Source: Acidobacteriota bacterium (GTDB lineage: Bacteria; Acidobacteriota; Vicinamibacteria; Vicinamibacterales; UBA2999). From it: a stretch of DNA of 51,426 nucleotides. This document shows, piece by piece, positions 8,752-16,726 of the stretch. Location: contig CANIBQ010000033.1 in assembly GCA_947465645.1 (NCBI GenBank), positions 1 through 51,426 of the forward strand. Reading direction: 5' to 3'. The translations under genes were made by a program, and so were the position numbers. Under the pieces are notes generated by a model. That model had not been told where the DNA came from. It searched no databases and saw only the letters and a program-made list of their open reading frames with translations. Each line of letters opens with the position of its first letter. Position 1 is the stretch's first letter.

Positions 8752-9897
8752 ATGGAACGGCGCCGCTTCCTGGCAGGACTCGCGGCGCTCGGAGCGGGCG
8801 CGGCGGCCTGCTCCTCACCTGACAGTTCCTCACCTGATACTGCGCCGGCGCCACAAGCGCCGGCGCAGAACCCCGGCGACCAGATCCCCGATAGCGGCAA
8901 CCACGGCCGCATCAACGTTCACCACCACTACGCGCCGCCCATGTGGCTGAAGGTGCTGGCCGAGGCCGACGCGCTCAACGTCGAGCCCTGGAAGGACTGG
9001 AGTCCGTCGCGATCGATCGAGTCGATGGACAAGGCGGGCATCCGGACGGCGATCTCGTCGATCACCGTGCCCGGGATCTATTTCTGGGAGGGGTTCGGCA
9101 ACCAGCAGGCGCCGCCAGGGGCGAAGTTGAAAAACGACGTCGTGGGGATGGCCCGCGACGCCAACGAGTTCGGCGCGAAGATGAAAGCGGACTTCCCGGG
9201 CCGCTTCGGCATCTGGGCGTCGCTACCCCTCCCCCTGGTCAACGAGAGCCTGAAGGAAATCGAGTACGCGCTCGACACGCTCAAGCTCGACGGGATCGGA
9301 CTCCCCACCAGCATCGGCACCAAGTACATCGGCGACCTGTCGTTCACGCCGGTCTTCGAGGAGCTGAACCGGCGCAAGGCCGTCGTCTACACCCATCCGG
9401 GCGCCGCCCCGTGCTGCATGTACCTGATCCCCAAGGTCGGGCCGACAATCCTCGAATACAGCCAGGACACGGCGCGCACGATCGTCAGCTGGATCCAGAG
9501 CGGCCAGGCGGCCGCGTTCCCGGACATCGGCTTGATCTTCTCGCACGGCGGCGGCGACATCTGGTCCCAGCGCTTCATCAACGCCGAGATTGGCACCAGC
9601 AGGAAGAGCTTCGAGTCGCCCGAGAAGCCGCCCGAAAAGCTGACGCTGCTGCGGAAGTACTACTACGACACCGCGGCGTCGGCGAACTTCTTCCAGATGC
9701 AGACGCTCAAGACGCTGATCGGTTCATCGCAGATCGTGTTCGGCGACGACCACCCGTACGGCGAGCCGTTGACCTACGTCAAAGCCTTGAAGGAACTGGC
9801 GACCGACGGCACCTTCACCGTGGACGAGGTGAACGCGATCCTGCGAGACAACGTGCTGAGATTCATGCCGCAGCTGAAGCAGTACCAGACGACGTGA
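8752..9897 (+). CDS. ACMSD-type amidohydrolase (amidohydrolase_2), exported
   Basis: This 381-residue metal-dependent hydrolase or decarboxylase belongs to the amidohydrolase-2 (ACMSD) family. The expected ligands are all visible: H57-x-H59 in NVHHHY, H215 in YTHPG, H265 in FSHGGGD and D332 in FGDDHPYG. The N-terminus begins MERRRFL and reaches GAAAC (Cys20), suggesting Tat export and perhaps lipidation, although the lipobox lacks a Leu. A Ser/Pro/Ala-rich linker (about 21-45) follows. Known relatives are non-oxidative decarboxylases and hydrolases of aromatic or related acids; the substrate here is unknown. It directly follows the propeller gene (6-base gap) and is the last gene of the unit, ending at a REP pair. 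Confidence 0.87.
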   Translation: MERRRFLAGLAALGAGAAACSSPDSSSPDTAPAPQAPAQNPGDQIPDSGNHGRINVHHHYAPPMWLKVLAEADALNVEPWKDWSPSRSIESMDKAGIRTAISSITVPGIYFWEGFGNQQAPPGAKLKNDVVGMARDANEFGAKMKADFPGRFGIWASLPLPLVNESLKEIEYALDTLKLDGIGLPTSIGTKYIGDLSFTPVFEELNRRKAVVYTHPGAAPCCMYLIPKVGPTILEYSQDTARTIVSWIQSGQAAAFPDIGLIFSHGGGDIWSQRFINAEIGTSRKSFESPEKPPEKLTLLRKYYYDTAASANFFQMQTLKTLIGSSQIVFGDDHPYGEPLTYVKALKELATDGTFTVDEVNAILRDNVLRFMPQLKQYQTT

Positions 9898-9919
9898 ACC
9901 AGAGAACTGCTGTCGTGTC

Positions 9920-9972
9920 GTGGGGCCGGCCTTGTCAGGCCGGCCGGGCAAGCCCGACAGGGCTTGCCCCAC
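9920..9972. repeat. REP-like inverted pair (GTGG foot) between convergent genes
   Basis: Two adjacent GC-rich palindromes occupy the 91-base convergent gap. One runs from 9924 to 9945 (centre CTTGTCAG) and the other from 9946 to 9969. Each is preceded at its outer foot by GTGG (9920-9923 on the plus strand, 9972-9969 on the minus strand). The arrangement resembles a pair of REP elements and could also act as a two-way terminator or RNA stabiliser. Confidence 0.7.
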
Positions 9973-9988
9973 ATGCGCGGACGCGCTC

Positions 9989-11026
9989 CTAGAAATAGCT
10001 AAGCGTCTCAATCCCGACGCCGGCCTTGAAGCTGTGGACGACGGCCCGCTTCGCGGTGTCGATGACGGTGACGGTGCCGTCGCCGTCGTTGCCGACGAGC
10101 ACCGTGCGCCCGTCGGGCGCGAACGCGAAGCCCATCGCATTCATCCCCGCCTTCAACACGTGCTGGGTGCCGTGCAGGTCCGAGGTGTCGATGATGTTGA
10201 TGATCGATGCGCCACCGCCCAGGCCGCCGCAGGTGACCAGCGTCCTGCCGTCCGGACTGAGGCGCAGCTTGTAGCCCGGCTGCGACTGGCCCTGCAGCCG
10301 CACCTGGTCGACGATCGCGTTGGTGGCCGTGTCGATGACCAGGATGTCGGGTTCTCCTGCCTCGATCGCGTAGACGCGGCGGCCGTCCGGAGACGCCACG
10401 ATTCCGCGTGAACCCCCTTTGGCAGGGATGCGTCCGATCATCTTCCGCGTCTTCAGGTCCACCACGCTGATGAAGTCATGCGCCGTCTGGTTCGCGACGT
10501 ATGCCTTGCTCGCGTCGGGCAGGACCGCCAGCCAGTGACCGGTGCCTTCGACGTCGATCGCCGTCTCCACCTTCCGTGTCTTCGGGTCGATGATCAGGAG
10601 CTTCTTGCTGATGTCGGTGACCACGTAGAGCGTGCCGTTGTCGTCGATCTGGATGCCGTGCGGCGCCTGGTGCGGGGAGATGTCAATCGTGCCGGCTGGC
10701 TTCTGGGAAGCCAGGTCGACGACCAGGATTGACGTGCCGGGATTGGGGTTCTTCAGGTAGATGCCGTCGCCATAGATCGGCACGTACGCGGTCCTGTGGT
10801 CCGGCGAGATCGCAAGGTCGTGCGGCGCTCCCCCGGCCGTCGGGAAGGCGGACTGTTCCGCGAAGGTGGCCGGGTGCACGAACCGGATCTGATTGCCGCG
10901 CTTGTCAATCAGGATCAGTCCCTTGTCGCCGGTGGCGTTGTTGGAATCGCCAGCGGCGACCGCGCCTGCGCCGAGCAATGCCACGAGGACGAATGCGAAC
11001 GCCGCCGCCTTGACGCGATTCGACAT
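9989..11026 (-). CDS. Exported YVTN-type beta-propeller protein
   Basis: A 345-residue protein with a signal peptide (1 to about 25, ending VAA). It is made of seven-bladed propeller repeats such as LAISPDHRTAYVPIYGDG, GIVASPDGRRVYAIEAGE and FAFAPDGRTVLVGNDGDG, each with the blade pattern SPDGR..YV...G...V.VID. Proteins of this type bind partners or ligands in the periplasm; some sit in operons of periplasmic oxidoreductases. No catalytic residue can be named. It lies 21 bases after the carboxylesterase and is the third gene of a leftward operon. It is distinct from the longer NHL-type propellers elsewhere in the window. Confidence 0.82.
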   Translation of the reverse strand: MSNRVKAAAFAFVLVALLGAGAVAAGDSNNATGDKGLILIDKRGNQIRFVHPATFAEQSAFPTAGGAPHDLAISPDHRTAYVPIYGDGIYLKNPNPGTSILVVDLASQKPAGTIDISPHQAPHGIQIDDNGTLYVVTDISKKLLIIDPKTRKVETAIDVEGTGHWLAVLPDASKAYVANQTAHDFISVVDLKTRKMIGRIPAKGGSRGIVASPDGRRVYAIEAGEPDILVIDTATNAIVDQVRLQGQSQPGYKLRLSPDGRTLVTCGGLGGGASIINIIDTSDLHGTQHVLKAGMNAMGFAFAPDGRTVLVGNDGDGTVTVIDTAKRAVVHSFKAGVGIETLSYF

Positions 11027-11047
11027 GGATGGTCCCTTCAGCTGACG

Positions 11048-12697
11048 CTATCCGATCACCGTTGCCCACAAGTGACGCTCCGCCCCGAACGGGTCGTTCA
11101 CGACCTTCGACTGGTTGTCGAACACCATCACCGCGCGCGTGCCGGTGTACGCCGGCCAGCTCCCTGATACCGGATTGCCCGGGTTGCCGGTCTTCGCAAA
11201 CGCGATCCACGCCGAGCTCATCCTCTCCGCCACCGCCGCCGCCTCGCGCGCGCCGCCCGTGGGTTCGGGAACCTTCACCGTGTTGTCGAACACGAACGAC
11301 AGCTCGAGACCATGGTGCGCCATCATGCCGGGCGCATGCGCGGGCGGCTGCCACGCGAACTGATACGCGTAGACCGGCGCCTTGCCGAGCGCGTGCCTCC
11401 GATCCGCGAGCGTCGTCATGTCGAATCCGTAGGCGCGATGCGTCGCCATCAGCACGTACCGCTCCGTCGCGGACGTGCCCGGGTAGATGTCGCCGTACGC
11501 CTTGATCACGCGCTCGGCGGAACTGCCGGCGAGCACCTGCGCCCGCTGCAGCAGGTCAGCCTCGGTCAGCGCCCGGGACGCGATGGCCTTGTCGGGTCTC
11601 AACTGCGCCGCCGACTCCTGCTTGTTGATGCCGACCATCAGGGGGATGCCGGCATGGACCGCCGAGGCAAAGGGATCGAACGGATGGCCCGGCAGGATTG
11701 AGCCGTCGATCACCGGCCCGAAGCCCTGCTGGTAGTAGACGCCGCGGCGCCGTGGCATCAGGTCCTGGCGCTGCTCGATCGCGTTGTAGGCGGCGACCAG
11801 CCGCTCCGTCGGCACGGCCTGGAGCTCGGCGAGCTGCGACGGCTTCAGCCCGAGCTCGCGCAGGACCTCGCTCGTGTACTCGGTCGCCAGGTCCCGCGGC
11901 ATCGCGCGGAGTTGCGAGCCGCTCTGGATGACCGCCTTGTGGAAGAGGCCCCTGGCCGCGGGCATCGCCAGCAGGTTCGAGATTTTCCGGCCGCCACCCG
12001 ACTGGCCGAAGATCGTCACGTTGTCGGGATCGCCGCCGAACCGCGCGATGTTGTCCTTGACCCACCCGAGCGCCGCGATGATGTCGAGCTGGCCGACGTT
12101 GCCCGATGCCGCGTACTCCCGTCCGACCAGGTCGGCGAGGTGCAGGTAGCCGAACACGTTGAGCCGGTGGTTGATCGTCACGACGACGACGTCGCCGCGG
12201 GTGGCGAGGCTGACGCCGTCGTACACCGGGCTCGAGCCGGAGCCGCTGCTGAAGCCGCCGCCGTGGATCCAGAACATCACCGGGCGCCTGCCGCCGTCGT
12301 TCAGCCCGCGGGTCCAGACGTTGAGCGCGAGGCAGTCTTCGCTGACGCTGGCGGCGCGGCGGGCCACGTTGGCTTCGTCGATCTGGCCGGCGGTCACTTG
12401 CGGCGCCATCGGCGGGTACTCGAACGCGTCGCGCACGCCGGTCCAGGACGCCGGCTTCGATGCCGGCAGGAAGCGCATCCTGCCGCCGGTCGGGCCGCCA
12501 TACGGGATGCCCTTGAACACGTGGACGCCGTTGTCCACCATGCCGCGGATCCTGCCCGCTGCCGTCTCCACGATCGCCGCGGAAGGTTCAGGCGCGGGCC
12601 GCGCGAATGCCCGGCCGCCGGGGATCAGGGAATACGCCGCGGCGCTCCCCGCAATTGTCGACAGGTTCCCGATGAAAGTCCGGCGGTCCATCGCCAC
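11048..12697 (-). CDS. Type B carboxylesterase, Tat-exported
   Basis: This 549-residue alpha/beta hydrolase belongs to the carboxylesterase/cholinesterase family. The Tat-type leader begins MAMDRRTFIG. Family motifs are EDCLALNVW (120-128), the oxyanion loop HGGGFSSGS (145-153), nucleophile elbow GQSGG with Ser233, an acid region INKQESA and the His region HHGLELSFVF. The elbow usually reads GESAG, so this is a variant that keeps Gly-x-Ser-x-Gly. It should hydrolyse carboxylic esters in the periplasm. It follows the DsrE/F-like gene by six bases and precedes the YVTN propeller. Family call is firm; substrate unknown. Confidence 0.9.
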   Translation of the reverse strand: MAMDRRTFIGNLSTIAGSAAAYSLIPGGRAFARPAPEPSAAIVETAAGRIRGMVDNGVHVFKGIPYGGPTGGRMRFLPASKPASWTGVRDAFEYPPMAPQVTAGQIDEANVARRAASVSEDCLALNVWTRGLNDGGRRPVMFWIHGGGFSSGSGSSPVYDGVSLATRGDVVVVTINHRLNVFGYLHLADLVGREYAASGNVGQLDIIAALGWVKDNIARFGGDPDNVTIFGQSGGGRKISNLLAMPAARGLFHKAVIQSGSQLRAMPRDLATEYTSEVLRELGLKPSQLAELQAVPTERLVAAYNAIEQRQDLMPRRRGVYYQQGFGPVIDGSILPGHPFDPFASAVHAGIPLMVGINKQESAAQLRPDKAIASRALTEADLLQRAQVLAGSSAERVIKAYGDIYPGTSATERYVLMATHRAYGFDMTTLADRRHALGKAPVYAYQFAWQPPAHAPGMMAHHGLELSFVFDNTVKVPEPTGGAREAAAVAERMSSAWIAFAKTGNPGNPVSGSWPAYTGTRAVMVFDNQSKVVNDPFGAERHLWATVIG

Positions 12698-12703
12698 CTC
12701 CTG

Positions 12704-13378
12704 TTACGGCTTGACGTACGCGAAGCCCTTTTCCTGCACGAGACCGATCGCGAAGATGTGGGAGGGCATGAGGCGAACACCGGGGACGAACCCGGCCACC
12801 AGTTCGGCGCGCACCGCCGGCGCGGGAAGATTCGTCGCCTGCGACAGCTCCTGGACGATCTGGCCCAGCGCGACGTTGCACTGCCAGAACACCGTGCCTC
12901 GCGCCTGGAGCGCCTGGACGCTGGTGTCGCCGTCGGACAGGTAAATGTTGCGGACGGCCGGCTGCTTGGTCATCGGGTCGACGATCTTCCAGCGCTCTCC
13001 CAGCTTGTACTTCTGCCAGATCGCGTCGGACGCGTTGATCGGGAACGCCGGTCGCGAGATGCCGACGGTGGTGTTGACCATCGGCGACTCGAGCGCGAAG
13101 ACATCGCGGCAGGGATCGAGGTAGTTCCGGACGTAGCGCAGCGGGCGGGCATCGTTTGACAGGTCGTGCGAGCCGTAATCAAAGGCCAGCTTGTGCTGAC
13201 CCTTGAGCTGGTCGAGCCAGGCCATGTCGAACTGCTCCGCGGGGCGCGCCGGCGCCTGCGCGAACGCCCGTCCGAACCGCCCATCAAGAGCCATCGCTCC
13301 AGTCAGGGACGCGACCAGCGACATGAACGAGCGCCGCCCTCGTGGGAAGGAGTGTGTGAAAGACTGCGAGGAAGACAT
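12704..13378 (-). CDS. DsrE/DsrF-like exported protein (tentative)
   Basis: A 224-residue protein with a twin-arginine-type leader (PRGRRSFMSLVASL) reaching about AFA at 40. The C-terminal part has the features of periplasmic DsrE/F-like proteins: a single Cys in TVFWQCNVAL, a long helix, GFVPGV, and the ending QEKGFAYVKP, where family members often end in Gly-x-Ala-Tyr-x-Lys-Pro. The N-terminal part (residues 50-130) has YDYGSHDLSND-like sequence that I do not recognise. AAAGGAG upstream supports the ATG at 13378. It starts the leftward operon with the carboxylesterase. The role is unknown; sulfur transfer is known only for distant cytoplasmic relatives. Confidence 0.6.
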   Translation of the reverse strand: MSSSQSFTHSFPRGRRSFMSLVASLTGAMALDGRFGRAFAQAPARPAEQFDMAWLDQLKGQHKLAFDYGSHDLSNDARPLRYVRNYLDPCRDVFALESPMVNTTVGISRPAFPINASDAIWQKYKLGERWKIVDPMTKQPAVRNIYLSDGDTSVQALQARGTVFWQCNVALGQIVQELSQATNLPAPAVRAELVAGFVPGVRLMPSHIFAIGLVQEKGFAYVKP

Positions 13379-13453
13379 CAGCGAACTCCTTTGTTGGGTG
13401 AAGCCGGAACCGGGGGCATGTTACCATCCGCCCGTTTCCTGGAGGTGCATCAG

Positions 13454-14350
13454 ATGCGTGCTCCCGCTCTTCTCGCGGCCCTGGTCCTGGCGTCCGCCGT
13501 GGCGGCCCCCCAGGCGCAGCAACCCGCGCAGTTTTCGCCCGAATGGTACGCGCAGTTCCAGCGCGAATACAGCCAGCCGGTGGACCCGTTCCGCATTGTC
13601 GGGAATGTCTACTACGTGGGCGCGCGCAATATCTCGTCGTATCTCATCACCACCCCGCAAGGCCACATCCTGGTCGACACCGGGACCACGGCGATGCACG
13701 ACGTCATCACCAACAGCGTGCGGACGCTCGGCTTCTCAACCTCCGACATCAAGATCATGCTGTCCACCCACGCCCACTTCGATCACATCGAGGGGCACGC
13801 GGCAATGAAGAAGCTGACCGGCGCGCAGGTCATGGCGATGGGCGGGGACGCCGAGGCGCTCTCGAGCGGCACAGACAACTCGGCGCTCGGCGCGGTCGGC
13901 TGGACGCCGGTCGCGGTCGACCGCGTGCTGAAGCATGGCGACACGGTGACGCTCGGCGGCACGACGCTCCGCGCGGTGCACTCGTCCGGACATACCCAGG
14001 GCGCGACGACGTGGTTCTCGACCGTCGAGGACAAGGGGAGACGCTACACCGTGGCGATCCTCGGCGGGACGACACCCAACGGCGGCGTCGCGCTGATCGG
14101 CAATCCGCGCCATCGCACGGTGATCGAGGACACGCAGCGCACGTTGAAGCTCCTCAAGGCCGAGAAGCCGCCGGACATCTACCTGGTGGGACACCCGCAG
14201 GCGATGTTCGAGGGCAAGGTGGACCAGATCAGGGCGGGAGCCGCGCCGCACCCGCTGCTCAATCAGCAAGCCTGGATCAAACAGATCGACGAGGCCGACG
14301 CGAACTTCCAGAAGCGCGTCGCAGACGAACGCGCCAAGGCCGGCCGCTGA
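13454..14350 (+). CDS. Subclass B3-like metallo-beta-lactamase-fold hydrolase
   Basis: A 298-residue exported zinc hydrolase. The signal peptide covers about 1-21. Metal ligands match the B3-type pattern: HAHFDH (106-111), H180 in SSGHTQG and H247 in VGHP, with TTW after the second His motif. I chose the ATG at 13454 because GGAGG lies nine bases upstream; an open frame extends back to 13166 into the divergent gene and was rejected. The stop overlaps the next ATG by one base (TGATG). The neighbours are DUF6152 and partner-family genes, not resistance genes, so a lactonase or other ester/amide hydrolase role is as likely as beta-lactamase activity. Confidence 0.88.
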   Translation: MRAPALLAALVLASAVAAPQAQQPAQFSPEWYAQFQREYSQPVDPFRIVGNVYYVGARNISSYLITTPQGHILVDTGTTAMHDVITNSVRTLGFSTSDIKIMLSTHAHFDHIEGHAAMKKLTGAQVMAMGGDAEALSSGTDNSALGAVGWTPVAVDRVLKHGDTVTLGGTTLRAVHSSGHTQGATTWFSTVEDKGRRYTVAILGGTTPNGGVALIGNPRHRTVIEDTQRTLKLLKAEKPPDIYLVGHPQAMFEGKVDQIRAGAAPHPLLNQQAWIKQIDEADANFQKRVADERAKAGR

Positions 14351-14781
14351 TGCGAATGCTGATGATTGCGGCGATGCCGATCGTCCTTGCGGGACTTGCG
14401 AGCGTGGCCTCAGCCCACCATGGATCCGCGATCTCGTACGACCTGTCGAAGCAGGTGACGCTGACCGGAGTGGTCACCGAGTGGATCTGGAAGAACCCGC
14501 ACGTCTTCGTCCTGTTCGACGTCGCCGGCGAGCAGGGCACGGTGGTGAACTGGGGAGCAGAGACGCATCCAACCACGTTTCTGGTTCGCAATGAGGTCAA
14601 GGGCGTGCCGGTGCCATTGAGCCCTGTGTCAATCAAGCCCGGCGACAGGGTGACCGTCACGATGTTTCCATCGCGGGCCGGCGCGACGCGCGGCTTGTTA
14701 GCAAAGCTCGTCGATTCCGAGGGGAAGGTCCTCCTGGACGACGGCGAGACCAGGACGAACCGGCGGCCGGCTGCCCAGTAG
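14350..14781 (+). CDS. DUF6152 family exported protein (copy 1)
   Basis: A 143-residue protein with a signal peptide ending ASA (1-22), so the predicted mature chain starts His-His (HHGSAISYD). The DUF6152 signature follows: a conserved Gly at 40 and WKNPH (47-51). The rest is predicted beta-rich and includes SIKPGDRVTVTMFPSRAG, reminiscent of a small OB-type barrel. Function is unknown. The start codon overlaps the stop of the MBL gene, and the partner-family gene follows after 19 bases, a pairing seen three times in this window. The His-His N-terminus and the conserved NPH His suggest metal binding, which is inference. Confidence 0.85.
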   Translation: MRMLMIAAMPIVLAGLASVASAHHGSAISYDLSKQVTLTGVVTEWIWKNPHVFVLFDVAGEQGTVVNWGAETHPTTFLVRNEVKGVPVPLSPVSIKPGDRVTVTMFPSRAGATRGLLAKLVDSEGKVLLDDGETRTNRRPAAQ

Positions 14782-14800
14782 CAGCAGCGTGGAGCATGGC

Positions 14801-15607
14801 ATGAGGACCTTTCTGAGCGTTGTGATGATTGCGGGCGTTGCGCTCGCGATCGCCTTGGCCAGCGTGTCGGCGCAAACACCCACGTGGCGTCCCGGCAACC
14901 GTTCCCTGACGTCAGACCAGGAGCGGGAGGCGGCGGCGAAGGCGAAGACGCTCCCGTTCAGGCCGCGCGATCTATCAGGCGTCTGGGGTCTTGGCACCAA
15001 CGGCTTCAACCTGGATCAGCGCGCCGTTCCCCCGATGACGCCGGACGGCAAGGCCAAGTACGAAGCCGCCAAGCCCGGACTCGGGCCGCGCGGCGTACCG
15101 CTCGGTAACGATCCGCTGATGATCTGCGACCCCGTCGGCTATCCGCGATCCCTGACCTACAACTACGGAATGGAGTTCATCGAGACGCCGGGCCGGATGC
15201 TGCAGTTCTTCGAATGGGGGCACACCTGGCGGACGATCTGGACGGACGGCCGCGCCCTGCCGGCCAAAGTAGACGAGCCGCGGTGGTACGGCTATGCCGT
15301 CGGGCGGTGGGACGGCGATACGTTCGTCGTCGAATCGAACGGGTATGACGAGCGCAGCTGGCTGGATCAGGACGGACACCCTCACAGCGGCGCCATGCGC
15401 GTGGTGGAGCGCTACCGGCGAGCGGCCGCCGACACCATGGAGGCGACCGTCACCCTGACCGATCCCGAGACCTACACGCAGCCGTGGGTGACGAAGACGA
15501 CGCTGCGACTCAATCCCGTCGCCGAGATCGGCGAGTACTTCTGCGTGCCGTCGGACGAAGAAGTCTTCAGAAAACTGATGCGGGAGCCGGCCGGGGGAGT
15601 TCGTTAG
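14801..15607 (+). CDS. DUF6152-partner family exported protein
   Basis: A 268-residue protein with a signal peptide to about SVSA (24). I do not recognise a named domain. It shares an ordered motif set with three other proteins here: a Cys-Pro stretch (ICDPVGYP), WTDGR, GRWDGDTFVVES, LDQDGHPHSG, a Glu-Arg stretch (VVERYRR) and TDPETYTQPW. The ATG at 14801 has GGAG seven bases upstream; a GTG at 14789 is possible but has no leader. It lies directly after DUF6152 copy 1 and ends next to a REP pair. The motifs suggest a beta-rich extracytoplasmic protein; no catalytic role can be assigned. Confidence 0.75.
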   Translation: MRTFLSVVMIAGVALAIALASVSAQTPTWRPGNRSLTSDQEREAAAKAKTLPFRPRDLSGVWGLGTNGFNLDQRAVPPMTPDGKAKYEAAKPGLGPRGVPLGNDPLMICDPVGYPRSLTYNYGMEFIETPGRMLQFFEWGHTWRTIWTDGRALPAKVDEPRWYGYAVGRWDGDTFVVESNGYDERSWLDQDGHPHSGAMRVVERYRRAAADTMEATVTLTDPETYTQPWVTKTTLRLNPVAEIGEYFCVPSDEEVFRKLMREPAGGVR

Positions 15608-15686
15608 TACGTAGTGTCCGGCTTCAGCCGGACCGTGGGTGGCCGGCGTCGTGATCCGTAGTCCGGCTCAAGCCGGACACTACGTA
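15608..15686. repeat. REP-like inverted pair with GTAG feet
   Basis: Two 26-base arms (15608-15633 and 15661-15686) are inverted copies with a single central mismatch, separated by 27 bases. Each arm holds the palindrome GTCCGGCTTNAGCCGGAC with TACGTAGT at the outer end. The left arm begins directly after the TAG stop of the gene ending at 15607. The element fills most of the gap between convergent operons and could fold as a long hairpin. Copies of the same palindrome occur at 45788-45883. Confidence 0.85.
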
Positions 15687-15738
15687 CTGATGAACCGTGC
15701 GCTGGTCGGAGCGACCCGCGTGGCGCCGCTTAGGGGGG

Positions 15739-16725
15739 CTATTTCCGCGCGAGCTGCGCGCGGGTGCATTCCGCCATGGCGGACAGGAAGCGCTGGTAGG
15801 ACGCCTCGCCGATCACCAGCGGATGAGGAGTGCCGGGCTTGCGCGTCCGGACCATCGCCAGCTTCTCGAACAGGCCGTCCATGATCGGGTGATTGAGCAG
15901 CTCGACCTCGACCTTGTGCTTCCTGGTCACGTCGGCGAAGTGCTCGATCGACGTCAGGTACTGCTGGAACGTCGCCGCGGGAAATCGTCTCTGCGGGTTC
16001 AGGATGCTCGCGCCGAAGAGGGCCGCCATGTGCGTGCGGCCGCCATCCTTCACGGGGAAGATGAACCCCATCGACCCTGGCGTGTGACCCGGGGTGGCGA
16101 CCGGGATGACGGTGGTGTCTCCGAGCGTGACGGGCTGCCCCTCGCTCATGATGATCTCGCGCTTCGGCGGCACGTCGCCACCGGCGGCTGGCGGCGCCCC
16201 GGGTTTCGGTTCCAGGCCGTCCCACGCCGCCTTGGACATCGCGATCTTCGTGCCCAGGCGATCCTGCAGCAGCCGCGCCCCGCCGAAGTGATCGGCGTGC
16301 TCGTGGGCGATGACGGCGATCCTGACCCGCGCCGGATCCAGCCCGACCTTTTTCAACCCCGGGATCAACGTGTCGTCAAACCGATCGGCGTAGCCCGAGT
16401 CGATCAGGATGATCCCGTCAGAGGTGGTGATCGCCCAGGTGGTGACCGCCTTCTGCCCGACGAAGTAGAGGTTGTCGAACACCTTCATCGGCTCCGCGCG
16501 CTGCCCTTCGATGTCGCCCTCGGTCGCCGACGGCAGGATCTTCATCGCCGCGACCTGCTCTTCCGTGCTGCAGAAGAAGTTGGCGGCAGACGCCCATTCG
16601 GGTCCCGCCATCTTCTTCGCGGCATTGATATGCGCGGTGACAGCGGCAGAGTCCTGCGCCGTCGCCCCGCCGGCAAGCGCGAGGGAGAGCAGCGCGGCGA
16701 TGGCGGCGGCGCGGATGGCGGTCAT
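15739..16725 (-). CDS. B3-like metallo-beta-lactamase-fold hydrolase
   Basis: A 328-residue exported protein with a signal peptide (1-23, ending ATA). The MBL core shows VFDNLYFVG, IILIDSGYADRF, zinc motif HEHADH (141-146), TPGHTPGS and a C-terminal LLNHPI His. These are the positions expected for three metal-binding His motifs of the B3-like group. It resembles the MBL gene at 20524-21498 in its FDN.YFVG and DSGYA segments, so the two are likely paralogues in the same operon. It is the last gene of the six-gene leftward operon, one base after the gene starting at 18154. The substrate is unknown. Confidence 0.87.
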   Translation of the reverse strand: MTAIRAAAIAALLSLALAGGATAQDSAAVTAHINAAKKMAGPEWASAANFFCSTEEQVAAMKILPSATEGDIEGQRAEPMKVFDNLYFVGQKAVTTWAITTSDGIILIDSGYADRFDDTLIPGLKKVGLDPARVRIAVIAHEHADHFGGARLLQDRLGTKIAMSKAAWDGLEPKPGAPPAAGGDVPPKREIIMSEGQPVTLGDTTVIPVATPGHTPGSMGFIFPVKDGGRTHMAALFGASILNPQRRFPAATFQQYLTSIEHFADVTRKHKVEVELLNHPIMDGLFEKLAMVRTRKPGTPHPLVIGEASYQRFLSAMAECTRAQLARK

Positions 16726-16726
16726 C

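Noticed and set aside
9898..9988. Small gene or tRNA between the amidohydrolase and YVTN propeller
   Set aside because: Only two palindromes are present; no cloverleaf and no start with a ribosome binding site.
13166..13453. Longer N-terminus of the MBL gene
   Set aside because: It would overlap the divergent DsrE/F-like gene, and a GGAGG plus a signal peptide mark the ATG at 13454.
13454..14350. Antibiotic-resistance beta-lactamase
   Set aside because: The zinc motifs fit the B3-like fold, but the gene sits in an operon with DUF6152 and an unknown exported protein, and the fold covers many unrelated hydrolases.
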